A program made the position numbers and the translations under genes. Positions 7,624-15,800 of a stretch of 64,000 bases of DNA are shown here, in pieces. The number at the start of each line of letters is the position of its first letter. The stretch's first letter is position 1. The notes beneath the pieces were generated by a model. That model saw only the letters and a list, made by a program, of their open reading frames with translations, was not told the DNA's origin and made no database searches. Origin of the DNA: Planctomycetota bacterium (lineage in GTDB: Bacteria > Planctomycetota > UBA1135 > UBA2386); contig JADJWQ010000006.1 in the NCBI GenBank assembly GCA_016716265.1, positions 1,763,501 through 1,827,500 on the forward strand. Reading direction: 5' to 3'.

Positions 7624-8162
7624 GCCGCGCTCTCGCCAACGTCGTGCTGCTCAAGCTCGGCTGGTTCGCGTGCGTCGGCGGCGCGGCCGCCGGCGACGGC
7701 TGGATCGGCCCACTCGCCGTGCTCGGGCTGCTCGGCGCGCATTTCGCGTGGTGCGTGGCGCCGGGCGAGCGACGGCGAGAAGCGCTGATGGTCGCGACCC
7801 TCGGCATCGCCGGCTGCGCGATGGAGAGCTCGTACACCGCGGCCGGCCTGCTGGTGCACCGCGCCGACCTGCCGCACCTCGGCGTGCTCCCGCTGTGGAT
7901 CGTCGCGCTGTGGTTCCTGTTCGCGACGGTGTTCGATGCGTCGCTGCGCTGGCTGCGGACGCGCCCGCAGCTCGCCGCGCTCGTCGCGGCGGTCGGCAGC
8001 CCGCTCAGCTACCTCGGCGGCACCCGCCTCGGCGCGCTGCAGATCGACGCGCTCGCCGGCTCGACGCTGTGGACGTTCGGCGTGCTCGGCATCGCTTGGG
8101 GACTGTTCGTGCCCACAGCGTTGCGGGTCGCCGGGAGCCTGCGTTGGTCAGCGGCCCGTTGA
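7620..8162 (+). CDS. DUF2878 family membrane protein
   Basis: 180 residues, GTG start overlapping the CFA synthase stop (GTGA). Hydrophobic throughout with about five or six membrane segments; AHFAWCVAPGERRREALMV and SYLGGTRLGALQ are typical of DUF2878 proteins that close CFA/DUF1365 operons. The role is unknown; an inner-membrane accessory factor for lipid modification is the context-based guess. The 3' end overlaps the convergent zinc-ribbon/TlpA-like gene by 15 bp, so no room remains for a conventional terminator between the two genes. Confidence 0.82.
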   Translation: MSRALANVVLLKLGWFACVGGAAAGDGWIGPLAVLGLLGAHFAWCVAPGERRREALMVATLGIAGCAMESSYTAAGLLVHRADLPHLGVLPLWIVALWFLFATVFDASLRWLRTRPQLAALVAAVGSPLSYLGGTRLGALQIDALAGSTLWTFGVLGIAWGLFVPTALRVAGSLRWSAAR

Positions 8163-9110
8163 GGCCGCCGTCGCGAGCTCCTTCAGGTAGCGCTCGAACG
8201 CCTCGGTGTCGAACCGCTGTGAGCCCGTGGTCGCGAACACGACCGCGCCCGCCGCGTCGAACACGTAGGTCGCGGGCACCGGCTCGGTGTGCCACGGCGC
8301 CCGCACCTCGGCGCCACCCTGGGGCCGCACGAACGGCACCTTGACGCGCGTGTCTGCGACGAACGAGCGCCAGCCAGGCTCGTCGACGAGCGCACACACG
8401 ACGACCTGCACGCCCGCACCGAGCACGTCGCGGCGCAACCGGCCCAGGCTATCGAGGCAGGCGTCGTGGGCGCGGCCGTCCGGCGCGAACAGGTGCAGGA
8501 CCACCGGCCCGCCGCGCAGCCCGGCGAGGCTCCGCGGCACGCCGTCGGTCGCGACGAACACGAAGCGCTCGGCGTCCTCGACCGCGACGGCGACGGGGGC
8601 GCGGCGGCCGGCCGCGGAGTCGACCGGGGGCAACGGGTCGGCGAGCCGCAGCATCAGGAAGCCGAGCAGCAGCACGCCGACCAGGACCGCGGTGCCGAGC
8701 GTCGCGAACACGTAGCCGACCGCGTACGTCAGCGCCGACGGCGGCGCGGGCGACGCGGCGTCGACCGGCACCTCGCGCGTGCGCCTCGCGACGAGCCCGA
8801 GCGCCGCGAACCCGAGGACGAGCCCGGGCACGACCGGCCCGAGCGCGAGTAGCCACGCCGCGGATTGCAGGACCGCGAACCCGTCGTCGCGCGGTGGTGC
8901 GAGCCACAGGTCGTAGATCGCGACGAACCCGGCGAGATAGCCGACCCCGAACGCGACGGTGACCGCGAGCAGGCCGCCGATCGAGTCGACGACGCGGAAC
9001 AGCGCGCGGCAGCTCCGGCACCGCGCGTGGACCCCGCTGTACCACGTGAAGATCCGGAATGCGGACTGCCGCGTTCCGCAGCTCGGACAATCGGTATGCA
9101 TGGCGATCAC
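8148..9110 (-). CDS. Zinc-ribbon membrane protein with TlpA/thioredoxin-like C-terminal domain
   Basis: About 320 residues. An N-terminal zinc ribbon (CPSCG...CRSC) is followed by three hydrophobic segments, a linker and a C-terminal thioredoxin-like domain (GGPVVLHLFAPDGRAHDACL; VPATYVFDAAGAVVF). The usual W-C-x-x-C active site is replaced by a segment with a single Cys, so this is not a standard dithiol oxidoreductase. It may be a scaffold, a one-Cys redox sensor or a peroxiredoxin-like domain. The GTG start at 9110 overlaps the permease stop (GTGA); ATG 9101 is an alternative. Last gene of a persulfide-metabolism operon. The domain combination is unusual, and function beyond thiol chemistry is unknown. 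Confidence 0.72.
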   Translation of the reverse strand: MIAMHTDCPSCGTRQSAFRIFTWYSGVHARCRSCRALFRVVDSIGGLLAVTVAFGVGYLAGFVAIYDLWLAPPRDDGFAVLQSAAWLLALGPVVPGLVLGFAALGLVARRTREVPVDAASPAPPSALTYAVGYVFATLGTAVLVGVLLLGFLMLRLADPLPPVDSAAGRRAPVAVAVEDAERFVFVATDGVPRSLAGLRGGPVVLHLFAPDGRAHDACLDSLGRLRRDVLGAGVQVVVCALVDEPGWRSFVADTRVKVPFVRPQGGAEVRAPWHTEPVPATYVFDAAGAVVFATTGSQRFDTEAFERYLKELATAASTGR

Positions 9111-9889
9111 GCCGCGCCGCCGCGGCTCGTCAGCGAGACCGCGATCATCGCGATCGCGACCACGAACAACAGACCTGCGAACACGCGCCGCAGCGCCGCC
9201 TGCGGGATCCGGCGTGACGCGTAGCCGCCGGCGATGCTGCCGGCGACGCCGACCAGCACGAACAGCCCGATGATCGACCAGTCGAGCGACAGCCCGCGCT
9301 GGTGGAGCACGCGCAGGTGGCTCGCGAAGCCGCTGAACGCGTTCAGCGAGATGATCAGCAGGCTCGTGCCGACCGACAGCTGCATCGACAGCCCGCCGAA
9401 CAGCACGAGCGCCGGCACGATCAGGAAGCCACCGCCGACGCCGACGAAGCCGGTGAGCCCGCCGACCGCGAGCCCGTTCGCCGCGATCTTCCAGTTGGGC
9501 TGCGCTGCCGGCTGCCCGGCCTGCTGCGACCCGCCGCCGCGCGGCGGGCGGATCATGAACACCGCCGCGAGCAGCATCACGCTCTCGAACACGAGCAGCT
9601 GCACGTGCCCCGACACCTGCTTCGACAGGACGGCGCCGAGCGACGTGCCGAGCATGCCCGGGAGTCCGAACAGGACGACGCTCGGCCAATGGACCAGCCG
9701 ACCGAGCACGTACTGCACGCCGCCGAGCAGGCTGATGCTGCCGACGATCATCAGCGAGCCGGCGATCGCGACCTTCTCGGGCTGGCCGACGACATGGACG
9801 AGCACCGGGACGGTGAGGATCGAGCCGCCCGAGCCGGTCAGGCCGAGACTCAGACCGATCGCGAGGGCGCCGAGGAGTGCGAGCAACAA
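9107..9889 (-). CDS. TauE/SafE family sulfite/anion exporter
   Basis: 260 residues, two hydrophobic halves of four segments each separated by a polar loop rich in Gly/Gln/Pro (around residues 115-135). The first half has the family motif GLSLGLTGSGGSILTVPVL and the second half repeats it as GLTGFVGVGGGFLIVPALV. TauE/SafE (TSUP) permeases move sulfite, sulfonates or other small anions across the inner membrane. Its position behind persulfide dioxygenase-rhodanese, whose product is sulfite or thiosulfate, makes sulfite export the natural assignment. The only in-frame start at the right place is TTG 9889; no upstream ATG or GTG fits. Gap to the upstream gene is 32 bp. Confidence 0.9.
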   Translation of the reverse strand: MLLALLGALAIGLSLGLTGSGGSILTVPVLVHVVGQPEKVAIAGSLMIVGSISLLGGVQYVLGRLVHWPSVVLFGLPGMLGTSLGAVLSKQVSGHVQLLVFESVMLLAAVFMIRPPRGGGSQQAGQPAAQPNWKIAANGLAVGGLTGFVGVGGGFLIVPALVLFGGLSMQLSVGTSLLIISLNAFSGFASHLRVLHQRGLSLDWSIIGLFVLVGVAGSIAGGYASRRIPQAALRRVFAGLLFVVAIAMIAVSLTSRGGAA

Positions 9890-9921
9890 CGAGCGTCTCC
9901 GTCAGGTCGGGTGCGGTGCGC

Positions 9922-11316
9922 TCAGCGCGCCGCGGACGCCTTGGCGGCGTACCACGCGAGGCTGCCGCCAGCGACGTTGACGACGTCGGTGCGGCCGCGC
10001 TGCGCGAGCATGCTGACCGCGGTCGCCGAGCGCTTGCCGCTGCGACAGATCACGTAGAGCGGGCCGCGCTCGGGCACCTCGCCGATGCGGTCGGCGAGCT
10101 GGATCAGCGGCACGTGCACGGCGCTGGGCAGCGGCTCGGCCTCGACCTCGCGAGGCGTGCGCACGTCGACGATCGCCAGCTCCTCGCCGGCCTCGAAGCG
10201 CGCGCGCAGCTCGCGGGCGTCGATCCGACCGGTCGTCTGCAGGTACTCGGGGTGGTCCCGCAGCGCATCCGCACCGCCGTCCAGGTAGCCGACGCAGGTG
10301 TCGATGCCGACCCGCGCGAGGCGCGTGACGGCCTCGGTGTGCTTGCCGACGTCGGCGAGCAGCACGATCGGGGTGCGCAGCTCGAGCAGCGAACCCGACC
10401 AGGTCGCGAAGCTGCCCGACAACGGCAGGTTCCACGCGCCGCGGAACGTGCCGGCCGCGAACGCGTCCTCCTCGCGGCAGTCGACGACCTGCGCGCCGTT
10501 GGCGACCGCGGCCGCGAACTCAGCGAGGCCGAGCTCGCGCAGTCCGCTGGCGAGCGCCTGGTCGATCGTCGGGCGCTCGCGCTTGTTGAGCTGCGCATCG
10601 AACCCGAAGTAACGCGGGGCGGTCGGCTGGTCGGCGGTGACGACGGCGATGAACTCGTCCTTCGTCATCGGCTGCAATGCGTAGTTGAACGCGCGCTGCT
10701 GGCCGATCGTCGAGAAGGTCTCCTCGCCGAGGTTCTTGCCGCACATCGAGCCGGCGCCGTGCGCCGGATACACGACGGTCGAGTCGGGCAGCTGCAGCAG
10801 CTTGTCGTGCAGCGAGTGGTAGAGCTGTCCCGCGAGCTCCTCGGCGGTCACCCCGACCGACGCCATCAGGTCCGGGCGGCCGACGTCGCCGACGAACAGC
10901 GTGTCGCCGGTGAACACGGCCTTCGGCGTCTCCGGCGCCGTGTGCAGGTCGTGCAGCACGTAGCAGATGCCCTCCGGCGTGTGGCCAGGGGTCTCCATCG
11001 CGACGATGCGCACGACGCCGAACTCGATGACGTCGCCGTCGGCGAGCGGCTGGCAGTCGTACTCGGCCCGCCCAGCGCGCCCGACGTAGATCGTCGCGCC
11101 GTAGCGGTCGCGCAGCTCCAGGTGGCCGGCGACGAAGTCGGCGTGGAAGTGCGTCAGCAGCACGTGGCGGATCTCGACGCCGAGCTCCTCGGCGCGGCGC
11201 ACGTACTGCTCGATGTCGCGCTGCGGGTCGATGACGGCGGCCACGCCGCACTTCGGATCGGCGATCAGGTACGAGGCGTGCGCGAGGCAGCCGAGATAGA
11301 ACTGTTGGACTTCCAT
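9922..11316 (-). CDS. Persulfide dioxygenase-type MBL protein with two rhodanese domains
   Basis: 464 residues. The N-terminal metallo-beta-lactamase domain (QQFYLGCLAHASYLI; THFHADFVAGH near residue 60; ETPGHTPEGICYV; GDTLFVGDVGRPDL) belongs to the ETHE1/persulfide-dioxygenase branch. It is followed by an inactive rhodanese repeat, in which DCREEDAFAAGTFRGAWNLP lacks a partner Cys loop, and a C-terminal active rhodanese with the catalytic loop CRSGKRSA. The reaction is O2-dependent oxidation of glutathione persulfide to sulfite, with sulfur transfer by the rhodanese domain. Genomic partners are a peroxiredoxin upstream and a sulfite-type exporter downstream, a coherent sulfide-detoxification unit in the cytoplasm. 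Confidence 0.92.
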   Translation of the reverse strand: MEVQQFYLGCLAHASYLIADPKCGVAAVIDPQRDIEQYVRRAEELGVEIRHVLLTHFHADFVAGHLELRDRYGATIYVGRAGRAEYDCQPLADGDVIEFGVVRIVAMETPGHTPEGICYVLHDLHTAPETPKAVFTGDTLFVGDVGRPDLMASVGVTAEELAGQLYHSLHDKLLQLPDSTVVYPAHGAGSMCGKNLGEETFSTIGQQRAFNYALQPMTKDEFIAVVTADQPTAPRYFGFDAQLNKRERPTIDQALASGLRELGLAEFAAAVANGAQVVDCREEDAFAAGTFRGAWNLPLSGSFATWSGSLLELRTPIVLLADVGKHTEAVTRLARVGIDTCVGYLDGGADALRDHPEYLQTTGRIDARELRARFEAGEELAIVDVRTPREVEAEPLPSAVHVPLIQLADRIGEVPERGPLYVICRSGKRSATAVSMLAQRGRTDVVNVAGGSLAWYAAKASAAR

Positions 11317-11423
11317 GCCGGTCGGTTGCTGGTGAAGGTCAGGGCTCGGTGCACGCACGATGGCGTGCCGCGGCGGGTTCGTCGGGAGGGCGGGCGGCGC
11401 GGCGCCTGCGCGGCGTCGCCTGC

Positions 11424-12074
11424 TCAGAGACTGCGGGTGCGGAAATACCAATCGACGCACTCGCCGCCGATCGGTGGGGAGGCGTCCGACGCCGCGAAGG
11501 TCTCCGGCGGCGGCTCGACCACCGGATCGCCGGGCTGCCAGCTCTCCGGCGTCGCCATGCGGTGCTCGGCGGCGGTGCGCAGCGCGCGGACGAGGCGCAG
11601 GATCTCCGGGATCGAGCGGCCCGTCGACAGCGGATAGTAGAGCATCGCGCGCAGCATGCCGTCGGGGTCGATCACGAACGTGGCCCGGACCGTCGAGGTA
11701 TCGCTCGCGCCGGGGTGCACCATGCCGTAGCGGCGCGCGACGCGCATCGCGACGTCCTCGACGATCGGGAACGGGATCTCGACCCCGAAGCGCTCGCGGA
11801 TCGCCCGCAGCCACGCGATGTGGCTGTAGGCGCTGTCGACGGACAGCCCGAGCAGGTCGCACTCGAGTTCCTGGAACTGCTGCCAGTGCCGGGCGAACGC
11901 GACGAACTCCGACGTGCAGACCGGCGTGAAGTCGGCGGGATGCGAGAACAGCACCAGCCAACGGCCCGCGTAGTCCTCGAGTCGGCGCGAACCCTGCGTG
12001 GTGCGGGCCTCGAAGTCCGGCGCCGGCTCGTTGAGCAGCGGCAGGCCGGCCGGGAGATCGTCGTCGTCGCGCAT
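11424..12074 (-). CDS. 1-Cys peroxiredoxin (Prx6/AhpC-TSA type)
   Basis: 216 residues from ATG 12074; an upstream start at 12113 would add 13 residues. The peroxidatic motif VLFSHPADFTPVCTSEF places the catalytic Cys near residue 52. VDSAYSHIAWLRAI and the long C-terminal region (GRSIPEILRLVRALRTAA; ATPESWQPGDPV) are typical of the Prx6 subfamily. It reduces H2O2 and organic hydroperoxides using an external thiol. First gene of the minus-strand sulfur-redox operon, 107 bp upstream of the persulfide dioxygenase. Strong call. Confidence 0.93.
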   Translation of the reverse strand: MRDDDDLPAGLPLLNEPAPDFEARTTQGSRRLEDYAGRWLVLFSHPADFTPVCTSEFVAFARHWQQFQELECDLLGLSVDSAYSHIAWLRAIRERFGVEIPFPIVEDVAMRVARRYGMVHPGASDTSTVRATFVIDPDGMLRAMLYYPLSTGRSIPEILRLVRALRTAAEHRMATPESWQPGDPVVEPPPETFAASDASPPIGGECVDWYFRTRSL

Positions 12075-12303
12075 GGCGGGGCGGGCAGCACAACCCGCGT
12101 GCCGGAGGACCACAGGTCGCGCGCGTCGCCGCGACAGGGCGGGCTCCGCGCGGCCCAGCGCGCAAGTTCGGCGCCGCGTCGGGCACGGCCCGCCCGCCGG
12201 CTGGTGTCAACCCGGGCGGGCCGACGCTGAACGATCCGTTCACGCCGCGGTTGACGCGGGTCCGATCCGCGGCCTACGGCCCGTCCGCGCTATGGTGACC
12301 GCG

Positions 12304-12759
12304 ATGTCCGAACGCCCGGACGACCCGCCCGTCGTGCTGTTCGACGGCGTCTGCAACCTGTGCAACGGCTGGGTGCGCTTCGTGCTGCGCCACGAGCGCT
12401 CGGGTGCCAACCCGCTGCGCTTCGCGGCGCTGCAGTCCGAGGCCGGCGCGCGCCTGCTCGCCGAGCACGGCCTGCCGACGGACCGGCTCGACAGCATCGT
12501 GCTGATCGACGGCGGCCGCGCGAGCCAGAAGTCCGATGCGGTGCTGCGCCTGCTGCGCCATCTGCGCCAGCCGTGGCGCCTCGGCGCGGTGTTCCGCATC
12601 ATGCCGCGCTTCCTGCGCGACGCGGTCTACGACCTCGTCGCACGCAACCGCTACCGGCTGTTCGGCCGCCGCGACACCTGCTCGATCCCGACGCCCGAGA
12701 CCCGCGCCCGCTTCCTGGACGCCGGGCCGGCGCCGCGGAGCAGCGGCCCCGCGTCCTGA
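12304..12759 (+). CDS. DCC family thiol-disulfide oxidoreductase-like protein (DUF393)
   Basis: 151 residues from ATG 12304; ATG 12292 is an in-frame alternative. The N-terminal VVLFDGVCNLCNGWVRFVL carries the D-G-x-C-x-x-C signature that names the family. FAALQSEAGARLL and the RYRLFGRRDTC C-terminal block complete it. DCC proteins adopt a thioredoxin-like fold and are presumed redox-active, but no substrate is known. Stands alone between the divergent peroxiredoxin operon and the kinase-FGE gene. Confidence 0.92.
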   Translation: MSERPDDPPVVLFDGVCNLCNGWVRFVLRHERSGANPLRFAALQSEAGARLLAEHGLPTDRLDSIVLIDGGRASQKSDAVLRLLRHLRQPWRLGAVFRIMPRFLRDAVYDLVARNRYRLFGRRDTCSIPTPETRARFLDAGPAPRSSGPAS

Positions 12760-12838
12760 GGCGCGACGCGATTGCGCAGCGGGGTGCGGCACCCTGGACC
12801 CCCCATGGCCGCGGACGTAACCTCCCCCGCGACGCGCC

Positions 12839-15800
12839 ATGCCCCGCTCTTCCGGCGATGACCGCACGATCCCACCGGCCGACGGGCGCTCCGTCGAACC
12901 CGACGAGGTCACGCTCGAGGAGGCGCTGACCCGGCTGCAGAAGACGCGCTACCCGCTCGACGAGAAGGACTCGACGATCTCGGAGTTCGTCACCAGCCGG
13001 CTCGGCCTGCCGCCCGAGGCGATCACGCTGCCGGTCGACGACAAGGGTCTGTTCGAATCCCGCTACGACCTGCTCGAGGTGCTCGGCGTCGGCGGCATGG
13101 GCATCGTCTGGAAGGTCCACGACACGCTCGAGGGCCAGGATCTGGCGATGAAGGTCATCCATCCGCGCTGGCACAGCTCGGAGCAGATGGAGGCGCGGCT
13201 GATCGCGGAGGTGCGGCGCGGCAAGAAGCTGACGCACCCCGGGATCGTGCGCCTGCACCACGTCGCGGCGATCGAGCAGGACGGTGCGCGCCGGCTCTAC
13301 TTCACGATGGAGCTGCTGCGCGGCCAGACGCTGCGCAAGCGGATCGAGCAGGGCGGCGCGCTGCCGCTCGGCGAGGTCGCGGCGATCGTCGACAAGGTGT
13401 GCGAGGCACTGCACTACGCACACACCCGCTCGCTGGTCCACCGCGACATCAAGCCGGACAACCTGTTCCTGCTCGCCGACGGCAGCGTGCAGATCCTCGA
13501 TCTCGGCATCGCGATCGACCTCGGGGAGACGCGGATGACGCTACCGCAGGTGGCCGTCGGCACGCCGCTCTACATGGCGCCCGAGCAGCACGAGGGGGTC
13601 GCGAGCCCGGCCGCCGATCAGTTCTCGCTCGCGCTCGTGGTCCGCGAGGCGCTGACCGGACGCCGGCCGCACCCCGGCATCGACCTGCAGCGCAGCGCGC
13701 TGCGCTCGATCCGCCCGGCGGTGTGGGACGTGCTGCGCAAGGCGGCGTCGCCGCGCCCGAAGGACCGCTACGGCACCGTGCTCGCGTTCCGCGACGCGTT
13801 CGTGCGCGCCGCCACCCGGCGGTCGAAGCGCCCGCTGCTGCTGGCGGCGCTGCTGCTGGTCGCCGCCGGCGCGGGCGGCTACGCGTCGTATGCCGGACTC
13901 CTGCGCTGGCCGCCGTGGGCGCCGGGCGAGGACCAGCCCGGCGAGCCGTCGGCGCCGACGCCCACGGCGCGCCTCGCCGCGCTCCGCGAGCGCGTCGCGC
14001 GCGTGCGCGCCGATGCGCACACCGCCGACGAGCTGTTCGCACCGGCGTGGGAGCGGATCGACGCGGCGCTCGCGCCGTTCGCGGGCGGCGTCCCGGACGC
14101 CGCCGCGCTGGACGCCGCCGCGGCCCGCGTCGACGGCGCGCTCGCCCACCTGCCCGACGCCGGCGCGGCGGTCACCGCGCTGCGCACGACCGTCGTCGAG
14201 CTCGCCGGGCGCGTCGAGCAGATCGGTGATCCGACGGTGCGCGACGCCTGGCGGCGGCACTTCGCGGACACGGTCGACACGCGCTCGCGCGAGGTGCTCA
14301 CGGCACCCGCCGGCGATGAGGACTGGTCGGCCGCCGACGTCGAGCGGCTGACCGACGCGCAGGTCGAGCTCGCGGCGCGCGCCGCCTGGCTCACCGCCGC
14401 CAGCGCGGTCGCACCGCGCCTCGCCGGGCTGTGGGACGGCGTCGGCGAGCGACCCGCGGCGGAGCACGGCGGTGCGGCGTTCGACGCGCTGCGCGCCGAG
14501 CTGCAGTCGCACCGCAGCGCGATCGCGGACGGCGCCGAGCCGCCGTCCACCGCGACCGTCGACGACCTCGCCGCGCGGCTCGGCGACCTGCCGAAGCTCG
14601 CGCCGCTCGAGGCGGCGGCCGCCAGCATCCTGGCCGCCGCGAGTGCGCTGCCCGCCGGGCATCCACAGCGCGCGACGGCCGGCCGGCTGCACGAGCGCAT
14701 CGGCACGGCGCTCGACGCGCTGCGCGAACCGCCGGCCGCGCCCGCCGACATCGGCACGTTCGAGCAGGGCCTCGCCGCGTTGCTCGAGCGGCTGGTGCCC
14801 GCGCTGCGCACGACCGCCGCGGAGTCGGGACCGCCCGGCGCCGGGGCGGCGGACGCGCTGCGCGCGCTGGCGGTCGCGCGCGACGAGCAGACCGCGCTGC
14901 GACAGGCACTCGCGGACCTCGATCTGACCCCGCCGGTCCGCCCCGACGATGCGCTGCTGCGCCGCGCCGAGGCGCTCCGCACGCGTGTGGCGACGGCGCG
15001 GAGTGACGCGGCGACGCAGGACCCCGCCTTCGCCGCCGCGTGGCAGCGCGTCGACCGCGCGCTCGCCGGGGTCGACCGGACCGCCCCGGCCGAAGCGGCG
15101 CTCGGCAGTGCCGAGACGGCGGTCACGGCCGAGCTGGCCGGACTCGCCGCGGCCTCCCGCGCGCTCGCCGAGCTGCGCGCGGTGGCGACCGCGCTGGACG
15201 GCGCGACCGCGGGACTCCCGGACGGCCCGGTGCGCGACGCGTGGCAGAGCCGGTTCGCCGCGCGCACGGGCACCCTCGTCAGCGGCGCGCTCGACGCGCA
15301 CGCGGTCGGCCAGCCGTGGTCCGCCGCGGACGCCGAGCGCTTCACGGCCGCGCGGTCCGAGCTGCTCGCGCAGCAGGCCTGGCTCGACGCGGCGCGCGCC
15401 GCGAGCCCGCGCCTCGAGGCGCTCGCGGCGGGGATCGGTGCCCGACCCGACGCCGAGCGCGGGGCGGCGGCCTTCGACGCGCTCCGCGCCGAGCTCGACG
15501 GCTTCCGCACCGCGATCGCGAGCGGCGCGGAGCCGGCCGCGCCGGCCTCGCTCGACGCGCTGGCGGCACGGCTCGGTGCGCTGCCGCGGCTCGCTGCGCT
15601 GGAGCCGGCGCTGCGCACCGTGACGGGCGCCGCCGCCGCCCTGCCGGAGGAGCACGCCGAGCGCCGCGCCGCGGACGCGCTCGCGAGCGCCGTCGCGCGC
15701 GCGCTCGACGGTCTGGCGAGCCCGTCGACCACGCCCGCGGACGCCGCGCCGCTCGAGACCGAGCTCGGCGCGCTGCTCGCGCGGCTCGTGCCCCCGCTGC

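Noticed and set aside
13040..13056. GTTCGAATCC, a tRNA T-loop-like string
   Set aside because: It lies inside the kinase coding frame and has no acceptor stem, anticodon arm or D-loop around it.
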